Source: an uncultured Roseateles sp.
GTDB lineage: Bacteria > Pseudomonadota > Gammaproteobacteria > Burkholderiales > Burkholderiaceae
DNA length: 11,046 bases
Assembly (NCBI GenBank): GCA_946480605.1
Contig: CAMLKW010000151.1
Coordinates: forward strand, 1-11,046
Direction of reading: 5' to 3'
The notes below the pieces were generated by a model that saw only the letters and a program-made list of their open reading frames with translations, ran no database searches and had not been told where the DNA came from. The position numbers and the translations under genes were made by a program. Below are positions 1-8,084 of this stretch, piece after piece (within the stretch, counting starts at the first letter, position 1; every line of letters begins with the position of its first letter).

Positions 1-1
1 C

Positions 2-997
2 CTGCTGACCCACGGCTTCGCCACCGACGGCCAGGGCCGCAAGATGAGCAAGTCGGTCGGCAACGTCGTCGCGCCGCAGGCGGTGTCGGACAAGTACGGC
101 GCCGAGATCCTGCGCCTGTGGACGGCCGCGACCGACTACTCCGGCGACCTGGGCCTGGACGACAAGATTCTCGCCCGCGTCGTGGACAGCTACCGCCGCG
201 TGCGCAACACGCTGCGCTTCCTGCTCGCCAACGTCAGCGACTTCGACCCGGCGACCGATGCCGTCGCCGCCGAAGACCTGCTGGAAGTGGACCGCTACGC
301 GCTGGCCCGTGCGGCCGAATTGCAGGCCGACATCCTGGCCCACTTCGAGCGCTACGAGTTCCACCCCGTCGTCGCCAAGCTGCAGGTCTACTGCTCCGAA
401 GACCTCGGCGCGTTCTACCTGGACGTGCTGAAGGACCGCCTCTACACGACAGCACCCAAGAGCCTGGCTCGCCGCTCCGCACAGACGGCGCTGTGGCAGA
501 TCACGCACGCGATGCTGCGCTGGATGGCCCCGTTCCTCAGCTTCACGGCCGAAGAAGCGTGGCAGGTGTTTGCCAAGGGCGAGTCCATCTTCACCGAAAC
601 CTACTGGGACTTCGGCACCACCGATGCGTCCTTGCTGGCCAAGTGGAACCGCATTCACGAGATCCGCGACGAGGTCAACAAGGCCATCGAGGCGGTGCGG
701 GTGACGGGGGCCGTCGGCGCGTCGCTGCAGGCCGAGCTGGTGCTGAAGGTCAACGAGCAGGACCAGATGCTGCTGGCCAGCCTGGGCGACGACCTGCGCT
801 TCGTGTTCATCACGTCGGCCGTGCGCCTGGCCTCGGCCAGCGAGCTGGGCGTGGTCGTCACCCCCAGCAGCCATGCCAAGTGCGAGCGCTGCTGGCACTA
901 CCGCGCCGACGTCGGCAGCATCGCGGCCCACCCGACGATCTGCGGGCGCTGCGACAGCAACCTGCACGACACCGGCGAAACCCGCACCGTGGCTTAA
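2..997 (+). CDS. ileS: Isoleucyl-tRNA synthetase, C-terminal part (5' end outside window)
   Basis: IleRS charges tRNA-Ile with isoleucine in the cytoplasm. The frame is open from the window edge and ends at TAA 995-997, so about 331 C-terminal residues are present. The class I KMSKS signature lies at residues 14-18 of the fragment and starts immediately after a GQGRK stretch, as in IleRS. It is followed by the helical anticodon-binding domain (for example [20 protein letters not shown], and [16 protein letters not shown]). A C-terminal zinc finger uses C294, C297, C314 and C317 of the fragment (CERCWHY and CGRC), as in E. coli-type IleRS. The distance from KMSKS to the end matches the roughly 330-340 residues expected for the family. 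The final zinc-finger module separates it from ValRS and LeuRS. The next gene is on the opposite strand, so the ileS transcript does not continue directly into lspA here as it does in many proteobacteria. Confidence 0.97.
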   Translation: MLTHGFATDGQGRKMSKSVGNVVAPQAVSDKYGAEILRLWTAATDYSGDLGLDDKILARVVDSYRRVRNTLRFLLANVSDFDPATDAVAAEDLLEVDRYALARAAELQADILAHFERYEFHPVVAKLQVYCSEDLGAFYLDVLKDRLYTTAPKSLARRSAQTALWQITHAMLRWMAPFLSFTAEEAWQVFAKGESIFTETYWDFGTTDASLLAKWNRIHEIRDEVNKAIEAVRVTGAVGASLQAELVLKVNEQDQMLLASLGDDLRFVFITSAVRLASASELGVVVTPSSHAKCERCWHYRADVGSIAAHPTICGRCDSNLHDTGETRTVA

Positions 998-1054
998 CGC
1001 GGACCGGCGCCGGGCCGCCCCGAGCCGGCCCGCAGGCGATATGTGCTTGGCGAA

Positions 1055-1077
1055 GCGCAGCGGCACTGCCGCAGCGC
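1055..1077. terminator. Possible hairpin between convergent ileS and DUF1269 gene
   Basis: GCGC-A-GCGG, a five-base CACTG loop, then CCGC-A-GCGC form a stem with one A/A mismatch between two 4-bp GC arms. It lies in the 110-base gap between the stops of two converging genes, where a bidirectional terminator would be expected. Neither side has a T tract, so intrinsic termination is uncertain. The rest of the gap (998-1054 and 1078-1107) shows nothing I can name. Confidence 0.3.
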
Positions 1078-1107
1078 GGTCCAGCGCGGCAAGACCGGGC
1101 GAGGGGC

Positions 1108-1614
1108 TTATGGGAAAGCCGGCACGTTGGGCTCCATCCCCTCGAAGTGCGCTTCGGGATGGGTGCGGGCCAGCAGCTCCTCGATCTCCGCGATGCGTCC
1201 TCGCGGCACATCGACGATGAGCAGGTACTGCCCGTCCTCCAGCGCCGCCTCGAAGCGGCGCAGCCGCCGGCTGGGCGTGGAGCTGCCGATCATGCTGGAC
1301 GACCAGGCACCCAGCATCGCGCCGCCGGCAGCCATGCCAATGACGATGCCCGCCGGCGACGCCGCGCTGATCGCAAAGGCCGCCGCCACGCCGCCGGCCG
1401 CGCCCAGGCCCGAGCCGATCAGCAGGCCCGCCTGGGCCGCCTCGACCAGGTCCGAGGTCTGCAGCACATTGGCCGCATGCAGGCCGTCCATGGAGGCGCC
1501 GTCCTTGGCGACGAAATGGATGTGGGGCTCGGTGATGCGGGCGAGCAGCAGCTCGTCCATCGTGCGCCGCGCGCTGCCCAGGTCGGGCAGCAGCCAGTAG
1601 ATGCGCTTTCGCAT
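1108..1614 (-). CDS. DUF1269-like membrane protein
   Basis: A 168-residue protein. I recognise the opening [11 protein letters not shown] and following sequence as typical of proteobacterial proteins annotated DUF1269, whose molecular function is unknown. Residues 4-37 (beta-alpha-beta pattern, ending HIHFVAKDG) and residues 118-158 ([17 protein letters not shown], then [19 protein letters not shown]) look like two soluble half-domains. They flank a glycine/alanine-rich hydrophobic hairpin at about 62-110 with two likely membrane helices. A tail rich in E and P follows. The ATG at 1614 is chosen because a strong Shine-Dalgarno (GGAGGA, minus strand of 1619-1624) lies just upstream; the frame stays open further upstream but has no comparable signal. 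The gene sits antisense between ileS and lspA and diverges from lspA across 114 bases that must hold promoters for both. Family assignment is from recall of sequence style; the domain layout is inferred. Confidence 0.8.
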   Translation of the reverse strand: MRKRIYWLLPDLGSARRTMDELLLARITEPHIHFVAKDGASMDGLHAANVLQTSDLVEAAQAGLLIGSGLGAAGGVAAAFAISAASPAGIVIGMAAGGAMLGAWSSSMIGSSTPSRRLRRFEAALEDGQYLLIVDVPRGRIAEIEELLARTHPEAHFEGMEPNVPAFP

Positions 1615-1618
1615 GGCG

Positions 1619-1624
1619 TCCTCC
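1619..1624 (-). promoter_or_regulatory. Shine-Dalgarno of the DUF1269 gene
   Basis: Read on the minus strand this is GGAGGA, four bases before the ATG at 1614 (GGAGG core five bases away). It decides the start within a longer open frame that runs back antisense through lspA. Confidence 0.75.
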
Positions 1625-1728
1625 AACACAAAACGGGGAGTTCCGCTTCTACGCCGCTTCGCCGGCGCCCACAAGCCCCGACCCGGGTACATTGGCGCCC
1701 CTGCCCGTCTCGCTCCGGCCCACAGCAC

Positions 1729-2220
1729 ATGCCCTCCCGTCCCTCCAACGCACCCGGCCTCGGCCAATGGCTGCTCATCGCCGTCCTCATCATCCTGGCC
1801 GACCAGTTCACCAAGATCCTCGTCATCGGCGCCTTCCAGCTCGGCGACGTGCGCCCGGTCACCGGCTTCTTCAACCTCGTGCGCGCCCACAACTACGGCG
1901 CCGCGTTCAGCTTCCTGCATGGCGCCTCCGGCTGGCAGCGTTGGTTCTTCCTGGGCCTGGGCGTGGCCGCCGCGGTCTTCATCACCTGGATGCTGCGCCG
2001 CCACGGCCATCAGAAGCTGTTCGCGTGGGCGCTGACGCTGATCCTGGGCGGTGCCATCGGCAACGTCATCGACCGCGCCATCCACGGCTACGTCGTCGAC
2101 TTCATCCAGGTGCATGCCCGGAACTGGTACTTCCCGGCCTTCAACATCGCCGACAGCGCCATCACGGTGGGCGCCGTCCTGCTGATCCTGGACGAACTGC
2201 GGCGCGTGCGCCGGACTTGA
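1729..2220 (+). CDS. lspA: Lipoprotein signal peptidase (signal peptidase II)
   Basis: LspA is an inner-membrane aspartyl protease that cleaves the signal peptide of diacylglyceryl-modified prolipoproteins ahead of the lipobox cysteine. The 163-residue length matches the family (about 160-170). Four membrane segments are visible, near residues 12-32, 70-88, 97-114 and 138-156. Conserved boxes are present: ADQFTK (24-29), NYGAAFSF (55-62), GNVIDR (111-116), VVDF (122-125) and FNIADSAI (138-145). The active-site aspartates should be D124 (VVDF) and D142 (NxAD), by analogy with solved LspA structures; D115 is also invariant. The ATG at 1729 has no clear Shine-Dalgarno, but no alternative start lies just upstream and the protein begins at the expected place. 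Normally lspA follows ileS directly; here an antisense gene intervenes, so a promoter within 1615-1728 is inferred. The lipoprotein peptidase at 8085 would be one of its substrates. Confidence 0.97.
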   Translation: MPSRPSNAPGLGQWLLIAVLIILADQFTKILVIGAFQLGDVRPVTGFFNLVRAHNYGAAFSFLHGASGWQRWFFLGLGVAAAVFITWMLRRHGHQKLFAWALTLILGGAIGNVIDRAIHGYVVDFIQVHARNWYFPAFNIADSAITVGAVLLILDELRRVRRT

Positions 2221-2222
2221 GT

Positions 2223-2244
2223 CGCCGCCCCAATCGGGGTGGCG
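2223..2244 (+). terminator. Hairpin directly after lspA
   Basis: CGCCGCCCC, loop AATC, then GGGGTGGCG give a 9-bp stem with one G-U wobble, starting two bases after the lspA stop codon. Its position fits a terminator, but no run of T follows (next bases CGCGCAGTAG), so it could act weakly, as an RNA 3'-end stabiliser, or with Rho. Confidence 0.45.
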
Positions 2245-2261
2245 CGCGCAGTAGTTCACGC

Positions 2262-2286
2262 TGACCGCATGTGACCAGCGGTGACA
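2262..2286 (+). repeat. Three TGAC(C) direct repeats at 10-base spacing upstream of the kinase
   Basis: TGACC begins at 2262 and 2272, and TGACA at 2282, so three copies fall on one DNA helical turn each. They end about 24 bases before the preferred kinase start. Such phasing can mark a protein-binding site; the function is inferred only. If the GTG at 2271 is the true start, two copies would be coding. Confidence 0.35.
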
Positions 2287-2309
2287 ATCGCGCGCCCTCC
2301 ACCCCACCC

Positions 2310-3779
<1,470 letters not shown>

Positions 3780-4769
3780 TCAGGGCAGCAACACCGCGCT
3801 GCCCGTGATGACGCGCGCCTCCAGGTCGCGGTGCGCCTGCGCTGCATCGGCCAGCGCATAGCGGCGGTCGATGCGGATCTGGACCTGGCCGCCGGCCACC
3901 GCCGCAAACAGGTCGTCGCCCATGGCCTGTGCCGCCTCGCGGGTCGCCAGGTGCGTGAACAGCGTGGGCCGCGTCACGTAGATGGAGCCCTTGGCCGCCA
4001 GCGTGTTGACGCTGAACGGCGGCACCGGCCCCGACGCGCCGCCGAAGCTGACCATCAGACCGAACGGTGCCAGGCAGTTCAGCGAGCCCTCCCAGGTGTC
4101 GGCGCCCACCGAGTCGTAGACCACCTTCACGCCGCGGCCGCCGGTGATGTCGCGCACACGGGCGGCAAAGTCGGGCTGGGTCCGGTAGTTGATCGCATGC
4201 GCGGCGCCATGGTCCAGCGCCAGCTGGCACTTCTCGTCGCTGCCCGCCGTCGCGATCAGCCGCAGGCCCAGCGCCTTCGCCCACTGGCACGCGATCAGGC
4301 CCACACCGCCGGCCGCGGCGTGGAAGACGATGAAGTCGCCCGGCTGCAGCCCGCCCTGCGGCAGCGTCTGCTTCAGCAGGTATTGCACCGTCAGGCCCTT
4401 CAACATCATCGCGGCGGCGGTGTCGAAGGGGATGGCATCGGGCAGCTTCAGCACCGCCCTGGCCGGCAGCACGCGCGCCGTCGCATAGGCGCCGGGCGGC
4501 TGGCTGGCGTAGGCCGCGCGGTCGCCGGCCTGCAGATGCGTGACGCCCTCGCCCACCGCCTCGACGACGCCAGCGCCCTCCATGCCCAGCCGCGCCGGCA
4601 GCGACAGCGCATAGGCGCCGTTGCGGTGGTAGACGTCGATGTAGTTCAGCCCGCAGGCCTCGTGGCGGATGCGCACCTCGCCGGGGCCAGGTGCGCCCAC
4701 CTCCACGTCCACCAGCCTCAGCTGCTCGGGCCCGCCGGGCTGCTCGATGACCACGGCCTTTTCACTCAT
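3780..4769 (-). CDS. Zinc-less quinone oxidoreductase (NADPH:quinone reductase, MDR superfamily)
   Basis: A 329-residue cytoplasmic oxidoreductase close in length to E. coli QorA (327). It would use NADPH to reduce quinones or related electrophilic carbonyl compounds. The N-terminal GroES-like domain carries ACGLNYIDVYHRNG (38-51) and the LGMEGAGVVEAVG turn (61-73). The Rossmann domain has the quinone-reductase form of the nucleotide motif, AAGGVG (152-157), then GGRGVKVVYDSVG (210-222), and the C terminus closes with DLEARVITGSAVLLP-type sequence. The catalytic zinc ligands and four-cysteine structural lobe of alcohol dehydrogenases are missing, which supports the zinc-less QOR subfamily. 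The start at 4769 is set by an AGGAG Shine-Dalgarno seven bases upstream; the frame is open further back but antisense to the next gene. It diverges from the EamA exporter across 62 bases and converges on the kinase with no gap. The exact substrate cannot be read from sequence. Confidence 0.93.
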   Translation of the reverse strand: MSEKAVVIEQPGGPEQLRLVDVEVGAPGPGEVRIRHEACGLNYIDVYHRNGAYALSLPARLGMEGAGVVEAVGEGVTHLQAGDRAAYASQPPGAYATARVLPARAVLKLPDAIPFDTAAAMMLKGLTVQYLLKQTLPQGGLQPGDFIVFHAAAGGVGLIACQWAKALGLRLIATAGSDEKCQLALDHGAAHAINYRTQPDFAARVRDITGGRGVKVVYDSVGADTWEGSLNCLAPFGLMVSFGGASGPVPPFSVNTLAAKGSIYVTRPTLFTHLATREAAQAMGDDLFAAVAGGQVQIRIDRRYALADAAQAHRDLEARVITGSAVLLP

Positions 4770-4773
4770 GCGA

Positions 4774-4781
4774 CTTCTCCT
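4774..4781 (-). promoter_or_regulatory. Shine-Dalgarno of the quinone oxidoreductase gene
   Basis: AGGAGAAG on the minus strand, with the AGGAG core seven bases before ATG 4769. It fixes the start against a longer open frame. Confidence 0.75.
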
Positions 4782-4831
4782 GCTGCAAGGTCGGCTATCG
4801 TGCCAGCCCTTTGCCCCGCGCGTCGCCGCCG

Positions 4832-5737
4832 ATGAAGCTGACCCCACGACTTGCCCTGCTGCTGACCTTGCCGCCCCTGCTGTGGGCCGGCAATGCGGTC
4901 GTCGGCCGCGTCGTGCGCCACGACATCCCGCCGCTGACGCTGAACGCGCTGCGCTGGGGCCTGGCCTTCGTGCTGCTGGCGCCGCTGGCGCGCCGGCTGT
5001 TGCTGAACCCGCGCGAGGCGCTGTCGCGATGGCGCGGTCTGGCCTGGCTGGGCTTCCTCGGCATGGGTTGCTACAACGCGCTGCAATACCTGGCGCTGCA
5101 CACCTCGTCGCCGCTGAACGTGACGCTGATCACCGCCAGCATGCCGGTGTGGATGCTGGGCGTGGGCGCGGTCTTCTACGGCGTACAGGCGACACGTCGC
5201 CAGCTGGCCGGTGCCGTACTGTCGCTGGCCGGCGTGGCACTGGTCATCGCACGCGGCGACCCGGCCGCGCTGCTGGCCGTGCATTTCGTGCCGGGCGACC
5301 TGCTGATGCTGGTGGCCATCTTCACCTGGGCCATCTACTCGTGGATGCTGGCCCGCCCCGCACCGGGCCTGCGCCCCGCCGAGAAGCCCGACTGGAACTG
5401 GGCCGAGGCGCTGATGGCGCAGCTGATGTTCGGCGTCGTGTTCTCCAGCGTGTCGGCCGGCGTGGAGCAGGTCGTCGCGCCGGCCGCCATCCAGTGGAGC
5501 CCCGCGCTGGCCGCCGCACTGGTCTACGTGGCCGTGGGCCCGTCGCTGATCGCCTACCGCTGCTGGGGCCTGGGCGTGGCCGAGGCGGGGCCGGCGCTGG
5601 CGGGCTTCTTCGTCAACCTGACGCCGGTGTTCGCCGCCATCATCTCGGCCGCACTGCTGGGCCAGATGCCGGCCTGGTACCACGGCGCGGCGTTCGCGCT
5701 GATCGCGGCGGGCATCTGGGTGTCATCGCGCGGATGA
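4832..5737 (+). CDS. EamA/DMT-superfamily permease
   Basis: A 301-residue polytopic inner-membrane protein of the drug/metabolite transporter type, usually an exporter of amino acids or other small metabolites. It has the two EamA repeats (about residues 5-138 and 152-297) and around ten hydrophobic helices. Family-typical stretches include LLWAGNAVVGR (17-27), LRWGLAFVLLAPLARR after the first loop, NVTLITASMPVWMLGVGAVF before helix 4, and AGPALAGFFVNLTPVFAAII near the end. Polar loops are short except at about 180-195 (RPAPGLRPAEKPDWNWAE). The ATG at 4832 is chosen over an in-frame TTG at 4811; neither has a clear Shine-Dalgarno, and the ATG places the first helix at the normal distance. The stop overlaps the rluA start by four bases (ATGA), indicating a shared transcript. 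The substrate is unknown. Confidence 0.9.
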   Translation: MKLTPRLALLLTLPPLLWAGNAVVGRVVRHDIPPLTLNALRWGLAFVLLAPLARRLLLNPREALSRWRGLAWLGFLGMGCYNALQYLALHTSSPLNVTLITASMPVWMLGVGAVFYGVQATRRQLAGAVLSLAGVALVIARGDPAALLAVHFVPGDLLMLVAIFTWAIYSWMLARPAPGLRPAEKPDWNWAEALMAQLMFGVVFSSVSAGVEQVVAPAAIQWSPALAAALVYVAVGPSLIAYRCWGLGVAEAGPALAGFFVNLTPVFAAIISAALLGQMPAWYHGAAFALIAAGIWVSSRG

Positions 5738-6324
5738 ACATCGTCCATGTGGACGACCGCCTGGTCGTCGTCGACAAGCCCTCGGGCCTGCTCAGCGTGC
5801 CCGGCCGCACCGAGCCCGACTGCGCGAGCGCGCGGGTGCAGGCGCTGTACCCTGACGCCCTCGTTGTGCACAGGCTCGACCAGGCCACGTCCGGCCTGCT
5901 GCTGTTCGCGCGCGGGGCGGACGCGCAGCGGGAGCTGAGCGCCGACTTTGCCGAACGCCGCGTGGGCAAGCTCTACGTGGCGGTGGTGGCCGGCCATCTG
6001 GAGGGCGACGGCCTCATCGACCTGCCGCTGGCCGCCGACTGGCCCAACCGCCCGCGCCAGCAGGTGGACCATGAACGCGGCAAGCCGTCGCAGACGCGCT
6101 GGCGCGTGCTGGGCCACGTCGGCCCTCACACGCGCCTCGCGCTGGAGCCGCTGACCGGCCGCAGCCACCAATTGCGCTTGCACATGGCCTCATTGGGCCA
6201 CGCCATCGTGGGCGACGCGCTGTATGCCGCGCCCGATATCGCCGCCGCCAGCCCGCGGCTGCTGCTGCACGCCAGCGAACTGCGCGTCGCCGGCCACCAC
6301 TTCACGTCGCCACCGGAGTTCTGA
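5734..6324 (+). CDS. rluA: RluA-type pseudouridine synthase (23S rRNA / tRNA)
   Basis: Predicted to isomerise uridine to pseudouridine in structured RNA. In E. coli, RluA acts on U746 of 23S rRNA and U32 of some tRNAs. At 196 residues this is the compact RluA form lacking an S4 domain (E. coli RluA is 219). Motif I is HRLDQATSGLLLFA with catalytic D49. LYVAVVAGH (80-88), LPLAADWPNRPRQQV (97-111), GKPSQT (116-121), and LEPLTGRSHQLRLHM (137-151, motif III) follow the E. coli RluA order closely, and GHAIVGDALYA and LLLHA close the fold. The opening IVHVDDRLVVVDKPSGLLSV is also RluA-like, unlike the S4-bearing RluC/RluD. Its ATG lies inside the stop of the exporter gene, so translation is probably coupled; I see no strong separate ribosome site. 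The stop is followed at once by the next ATG. Confidence 0.93.
   Translation: MNIVHVDDRLVVVDKPSGLLSVPGRTEPDCASARVQALYPDALVVHRLDQATSGLLLFARGADAQRELSADFAERRVGKLYVAVVAGHLEGDGLIDLPLAADWPNRPRQQVDHERGKPSQTRWRVLGHVGPHTRLALEPLTGRSHQLRLHMASLGHAIVGDALYAAPDIAAASPRLLLHASELRVAGHHFTSPPEF
6315..6318 (+). promoter_or_regulatory. Shine-Dalgarno of the SDR gene, inside rluA
   Basis: GGAG with a six-base spacer to ATG 6325, located in the last codons of rluA. It supports independent initiation of the abutting SDR gene. Confidence 0.6.
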
Positions 6325-7029
6325 ATGCACCTCTACATCGTCACCGGCAGCTCGCGCGGTCTCGGCGCCGCACTTGTCCGCCAGTTGGGACAACCCGGCA
6401 ACACGGTCCTCGGCATCGCACGCCGCGCCGACCCGGCCCTGCCCGCCGAGCAATGGACGCTGGACCTCGCCGACCCGCTGCCCGCCGCCGAGCGGCTGCA
6501 GACCTGGCTGCGGGCCCACACCGGCTGGCACAGCGCCACGCTGATCAACAACGCCGCGCTGCTGAGCGCGCCCGGCCCGCTGGCCGCCACCGACCTGGCC
6601 CAGCTGTCGGCGGCGCTGCGCGTCGGGCTGGAGGCGCCCACGCTGCTCAGCCGCGTGTTCCTGGCCGAAACGACCGGCGTGCCGCAACGGCGCATCCTGA
6701 ACATCTCGTCAGGCCTGGGCCGTCGCGCCATGGCCGGCAGCGCCAGCTACTGCGCCGTCAAGGCCGGGCTGGACCACCTCAGCCGCGCGCTCGCGCTGGA
6801 GGCGCCCGACGTGGGCGTCGCTTCGCTGGCGCCCGGCGTCATCGACACCGACATGCAGCTGCAACTGCGCGGCGCCGACCCCGCGAGTTTCCCCGAGCAG
6901 GCCCGCTTCCAGGGACTGAAGGACGACGGCCAGCTGCAGACAGCCGATGCCACGGCGGCGGCCACAGTTCGCTTTCTCATGCGGGCAGACTTCGGTAAAA
7001 CCGTTGTGTGCGACATTAGAGACACTTGA
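6325..7029 (+). CDS. Short-chain dehydrogenase/reductase (SDR)
   Basis: A 234-residue NAD(P)-dependent oxidoreductase of the classical SDR type. It has TGSSRGLG (7-14, nucleotide-binding glycines), D47 in a DLAD context (adenine pocket), NNAA (75-78), ILNISSGLG (124-132, catalytic serine near 128-129), and the Y142-x-x-x-K146 catalytic pair in SYCAVKAGLDHL. The LAPGVIDTDMQ segment (168-178) is the usual SDR P-G loop. The Arg in TGSSRG suggests a preference for NADPH. The overall look is of the sepiapterin/benzil-reductase-like SDRs that reduce small carbonyls, but the substrate is not determinable. The ATG directly follows the rluA TGA with no gap; GGAG at 6315-6318, six bases before it, is a good ribosome site inside rluA. 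It is the last gene of the apparent exporter-rluA-SDR operon. Confidence 0.92.
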   Translation: MHLYIVTGSSRGLGAALVRQLGQPGNTVLGIARRADPALPAEQWTLDLADPLPAAERLQTWLRAHTGWHSATLINNAALLSAPGPLAATDLAQLSAALRVGLEAPTLLSRVFLAETTGVPQRRILNISSGLGRRAMAGSASYCAVKAGLDHLSRALALEAPDVGVASLAPGVIDTDMQLQLRGADPASFPEQARFQGLKDDGQLQTADATAAATVRFLMRADFGKTVVCDIRDT

Positions 7030-7077
7030 AAATCCTGACGCTTGTCATCAATTTGATGGCCAGATCCTTGAATCCCT

Positions 7078-7082
7078 GGAGA
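7078..7082 (+). promoter_or_regulatory. Shine-Dalgarno deciding the GTG start of the Tim44-like gene
   Basis: GGAGA, six bases before GTG 7089. It favours this start over the upstream TTG at 7026, which overlaps the SDR stop and has no such signal. Confidence 0.65.
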
Positions 7083-7088
7083 CTTGCC

Positions 7089-7982
7089 GTGAACCGCATC
7101 ATTGCCATGAGCCTGGCCGCCTTGCTGGCTGCCGCCCTGCCCATCCATGACGCCGAGGCCAAGCGCCTGGGCGGTGGTGGCATGAAGCGCAACACGCCCA
7201 CGCAGACGACGCCCAACACGCCGCCCGCCCAGCAGCCCGCCGCGCCGCAACAGGCCGCGCCCAAGCAGGCTGCGGCGCCAGCTGCAGGCGCCGCAGCGGC
7301 TGCGCCCAAGCGCTCGTGGATGGGCCCCATCGCCGGCCTCGCCGCCGGCCTGGGGCTGGCCGCGCTGGCCAGCCACCTGGGCTTCGGTGCCGAGTTGGCC
7401 AGCTTCATGACCATGCTGCTGCTGGGCATCGTCGCCTTCGTCGTCATCGGCTTCCTGGTGCGCCGTTTTGCCAAGCCCAAGGCCGGCGCGCAACTGGCCG
7501 GTGCCGGCGCGGGCGCCGGCGGCGCGAACTTCCGCATGCCGGTCGAACCGCAGCCCCAGCCGGCCTGGCAGCCTCAAGCCAGCCCTGCGCCGGCCGCTGC
7601 CGCCACGGCGGGCGCCGTGCCTGCCGACTTCGACGCGGCCGGCTTCGAGAAGATCGCCAAGCAGGTGTTCATCCGCCTGCAGGCCGCCAACGACGCCGGT
7701 GATCAGGCCGACCTGCGCCGCTTCACGACGCCACAGATGTACGCCAGCATCCAGACCGACCTGCTGGAGCGCAACGGCCAGACGCAGAGTACCGAGGTGC
7801 TGCAGCTGGATGCCAGCGTCGTGGACGTGGCGACCGAGAACGGCGAGCAGATCGTGTCGGTGCGCTTCTGGGGCCTGGTGCGCGAGCAGAGCGAACAGGC
7901 GGCCACCGACTTCGACGAGGTCTGGCACCTGGTTCAGTCCGGCCAGGGCTGGCTGATCGCCGGCATCCAGCAGACGGCCTGA
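7089..7982 (+). CDS. Exported Tim44-like domain membrane protein
   Basis: A 297-residue protein of unknown role with a Tim44-like (mitochondrial import inner-membrane translocase subunit-like) domain. In order, it has a signal peptide (1-24, NRIIAMSLAALLAAALP then AEA before KRLGGGG), a disordered P/Q/A-rich linker (about 36-76), two hydrophobic helices (about 79-98 and 103-126) followed by RRFAKPK, and a second A/G/P/Q-rich linker (130-175). The Tim44-like alpha+beta domain is at 180-297 (FDAAGFEKIAKQVFIRLQAA, then YASIQTDL, VVDVATENGEQIVSVRFWG and WHLVQSGQGWLIAGIQQ). The GTG at 7089 is chosen because GGAGA at 7078-7082 lies six bases upstream and the signal peptide then has normal length. 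A TTG at 7026 would add 21 residues that spoil it. Betaproteobacteria commonly carry this architecture, but its function is not established. A strong hairpin follows the gene. Confidence 0.88.
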   Translation: MNRIIAMSLAALLAAALPIHDAEAKRLGGGGMKRNTPTQTTPNTPPAQQPAAPQQAAPKQAAAPAAGAAAAAPKRSWMGPIAGLAAGLGLAALASHLGFGAELASFMTMLLLGIVAFVVIGFLVRRFAKPKAGAQLAGAGAGAGGANFRMPVEPQPQPAWQPQASPAPAAAATAGAVPADFDAAGFEKIAKQVFIRLQAANDAGDQADLRRFTTPQMYASIQTDLLERNGQTQSTEVLQLDASVVDVATENGEQIVSVRFWGLVREQSEQAATDFDEVWHLVQSGQGWLIAGIQQTA

Positions 7983-8043
7983 CGACATACCAGCAGGCAT
8001 GACGAACGACACGCCGGGTTAGACCGTAGACGGACCGGCTTCA

Positions 8044-8074
8044 AAATGGGCGCTTCAAGCGCCCATTTCCTTTT
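8044..8074 (+). terminator. Strong hairpin with T-rich tail between the Tim44-like and S9 peptidase genes
   Basis: AAATGGGCGCT, loop TCA, then AGCGCCCATTT form an 11-bp perfect stem (8044-8054 with 8058-8068). The T's of the right arm and the following CCTTTT give a T-rich 3' side, as in an intrinsic terminator for the gene ending at 7982. The T run ends directly against the Shine-Dalgarno GAGG (8075-8078) of the next gene, so the element also sits in that gene's leader. Confidence 0.7.
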
Positions 8075-8078
8075 GAGG
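8075..8078 (+). promoter_or_regulatory. Shine-Dalgarno of the S9 peptidase gene
   Basis: GAGG with a six-base spacer to ATG 8085. It selects this ATG over the in-frame ATG at 8046, which lies inside the hairpin and would bury the lipoprotein signal. Confidence 0.65.
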
Positions 8079-8084
8079 CTTCTC

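Noticed and set aside
118..1728. Open + strand frame running through ileS and the DUF1269 region into lspA
   Set aside because: The part before lspA is R/P/G-rich low-quality sequence in the wrong frame of ileS and antisense to a gene with a strong ribosome site. Only the portion from 1729 is LspA.
4766..5683. 305-codon antisense frame opposite the EamA exporter
   Set aside because: The product is rich in Q, H, R and G with no domain, while the + strand frame encodes a well-formed transporter.
4669..5733. In-frame extension upstream of rluA
   Set aside because: It is an arginine/alanine-rich frame-shifted shadow of the exporter. RluA homology starts exactly at the ATG at 5734.
7026..7054. 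Possible sigma-70 promoter (TTGAAA at 7026-7031 with a weak -10 near 7048) ahead of the Tim44-like gene
   Set aside because: The -35 is good, but no convincing -10 stands at 16-18 bases (TCAATT or CAATTT match poorly), so it is not listed as a feature.
7495..7530. GC-rich near-repeat (alternating GGCGCCGG-like units)
   Set aside because: It encodes the Ala/Gly-rich linker of the Tim44-like protein; it is low-complexity coding sequence rather than a separate repeat element.
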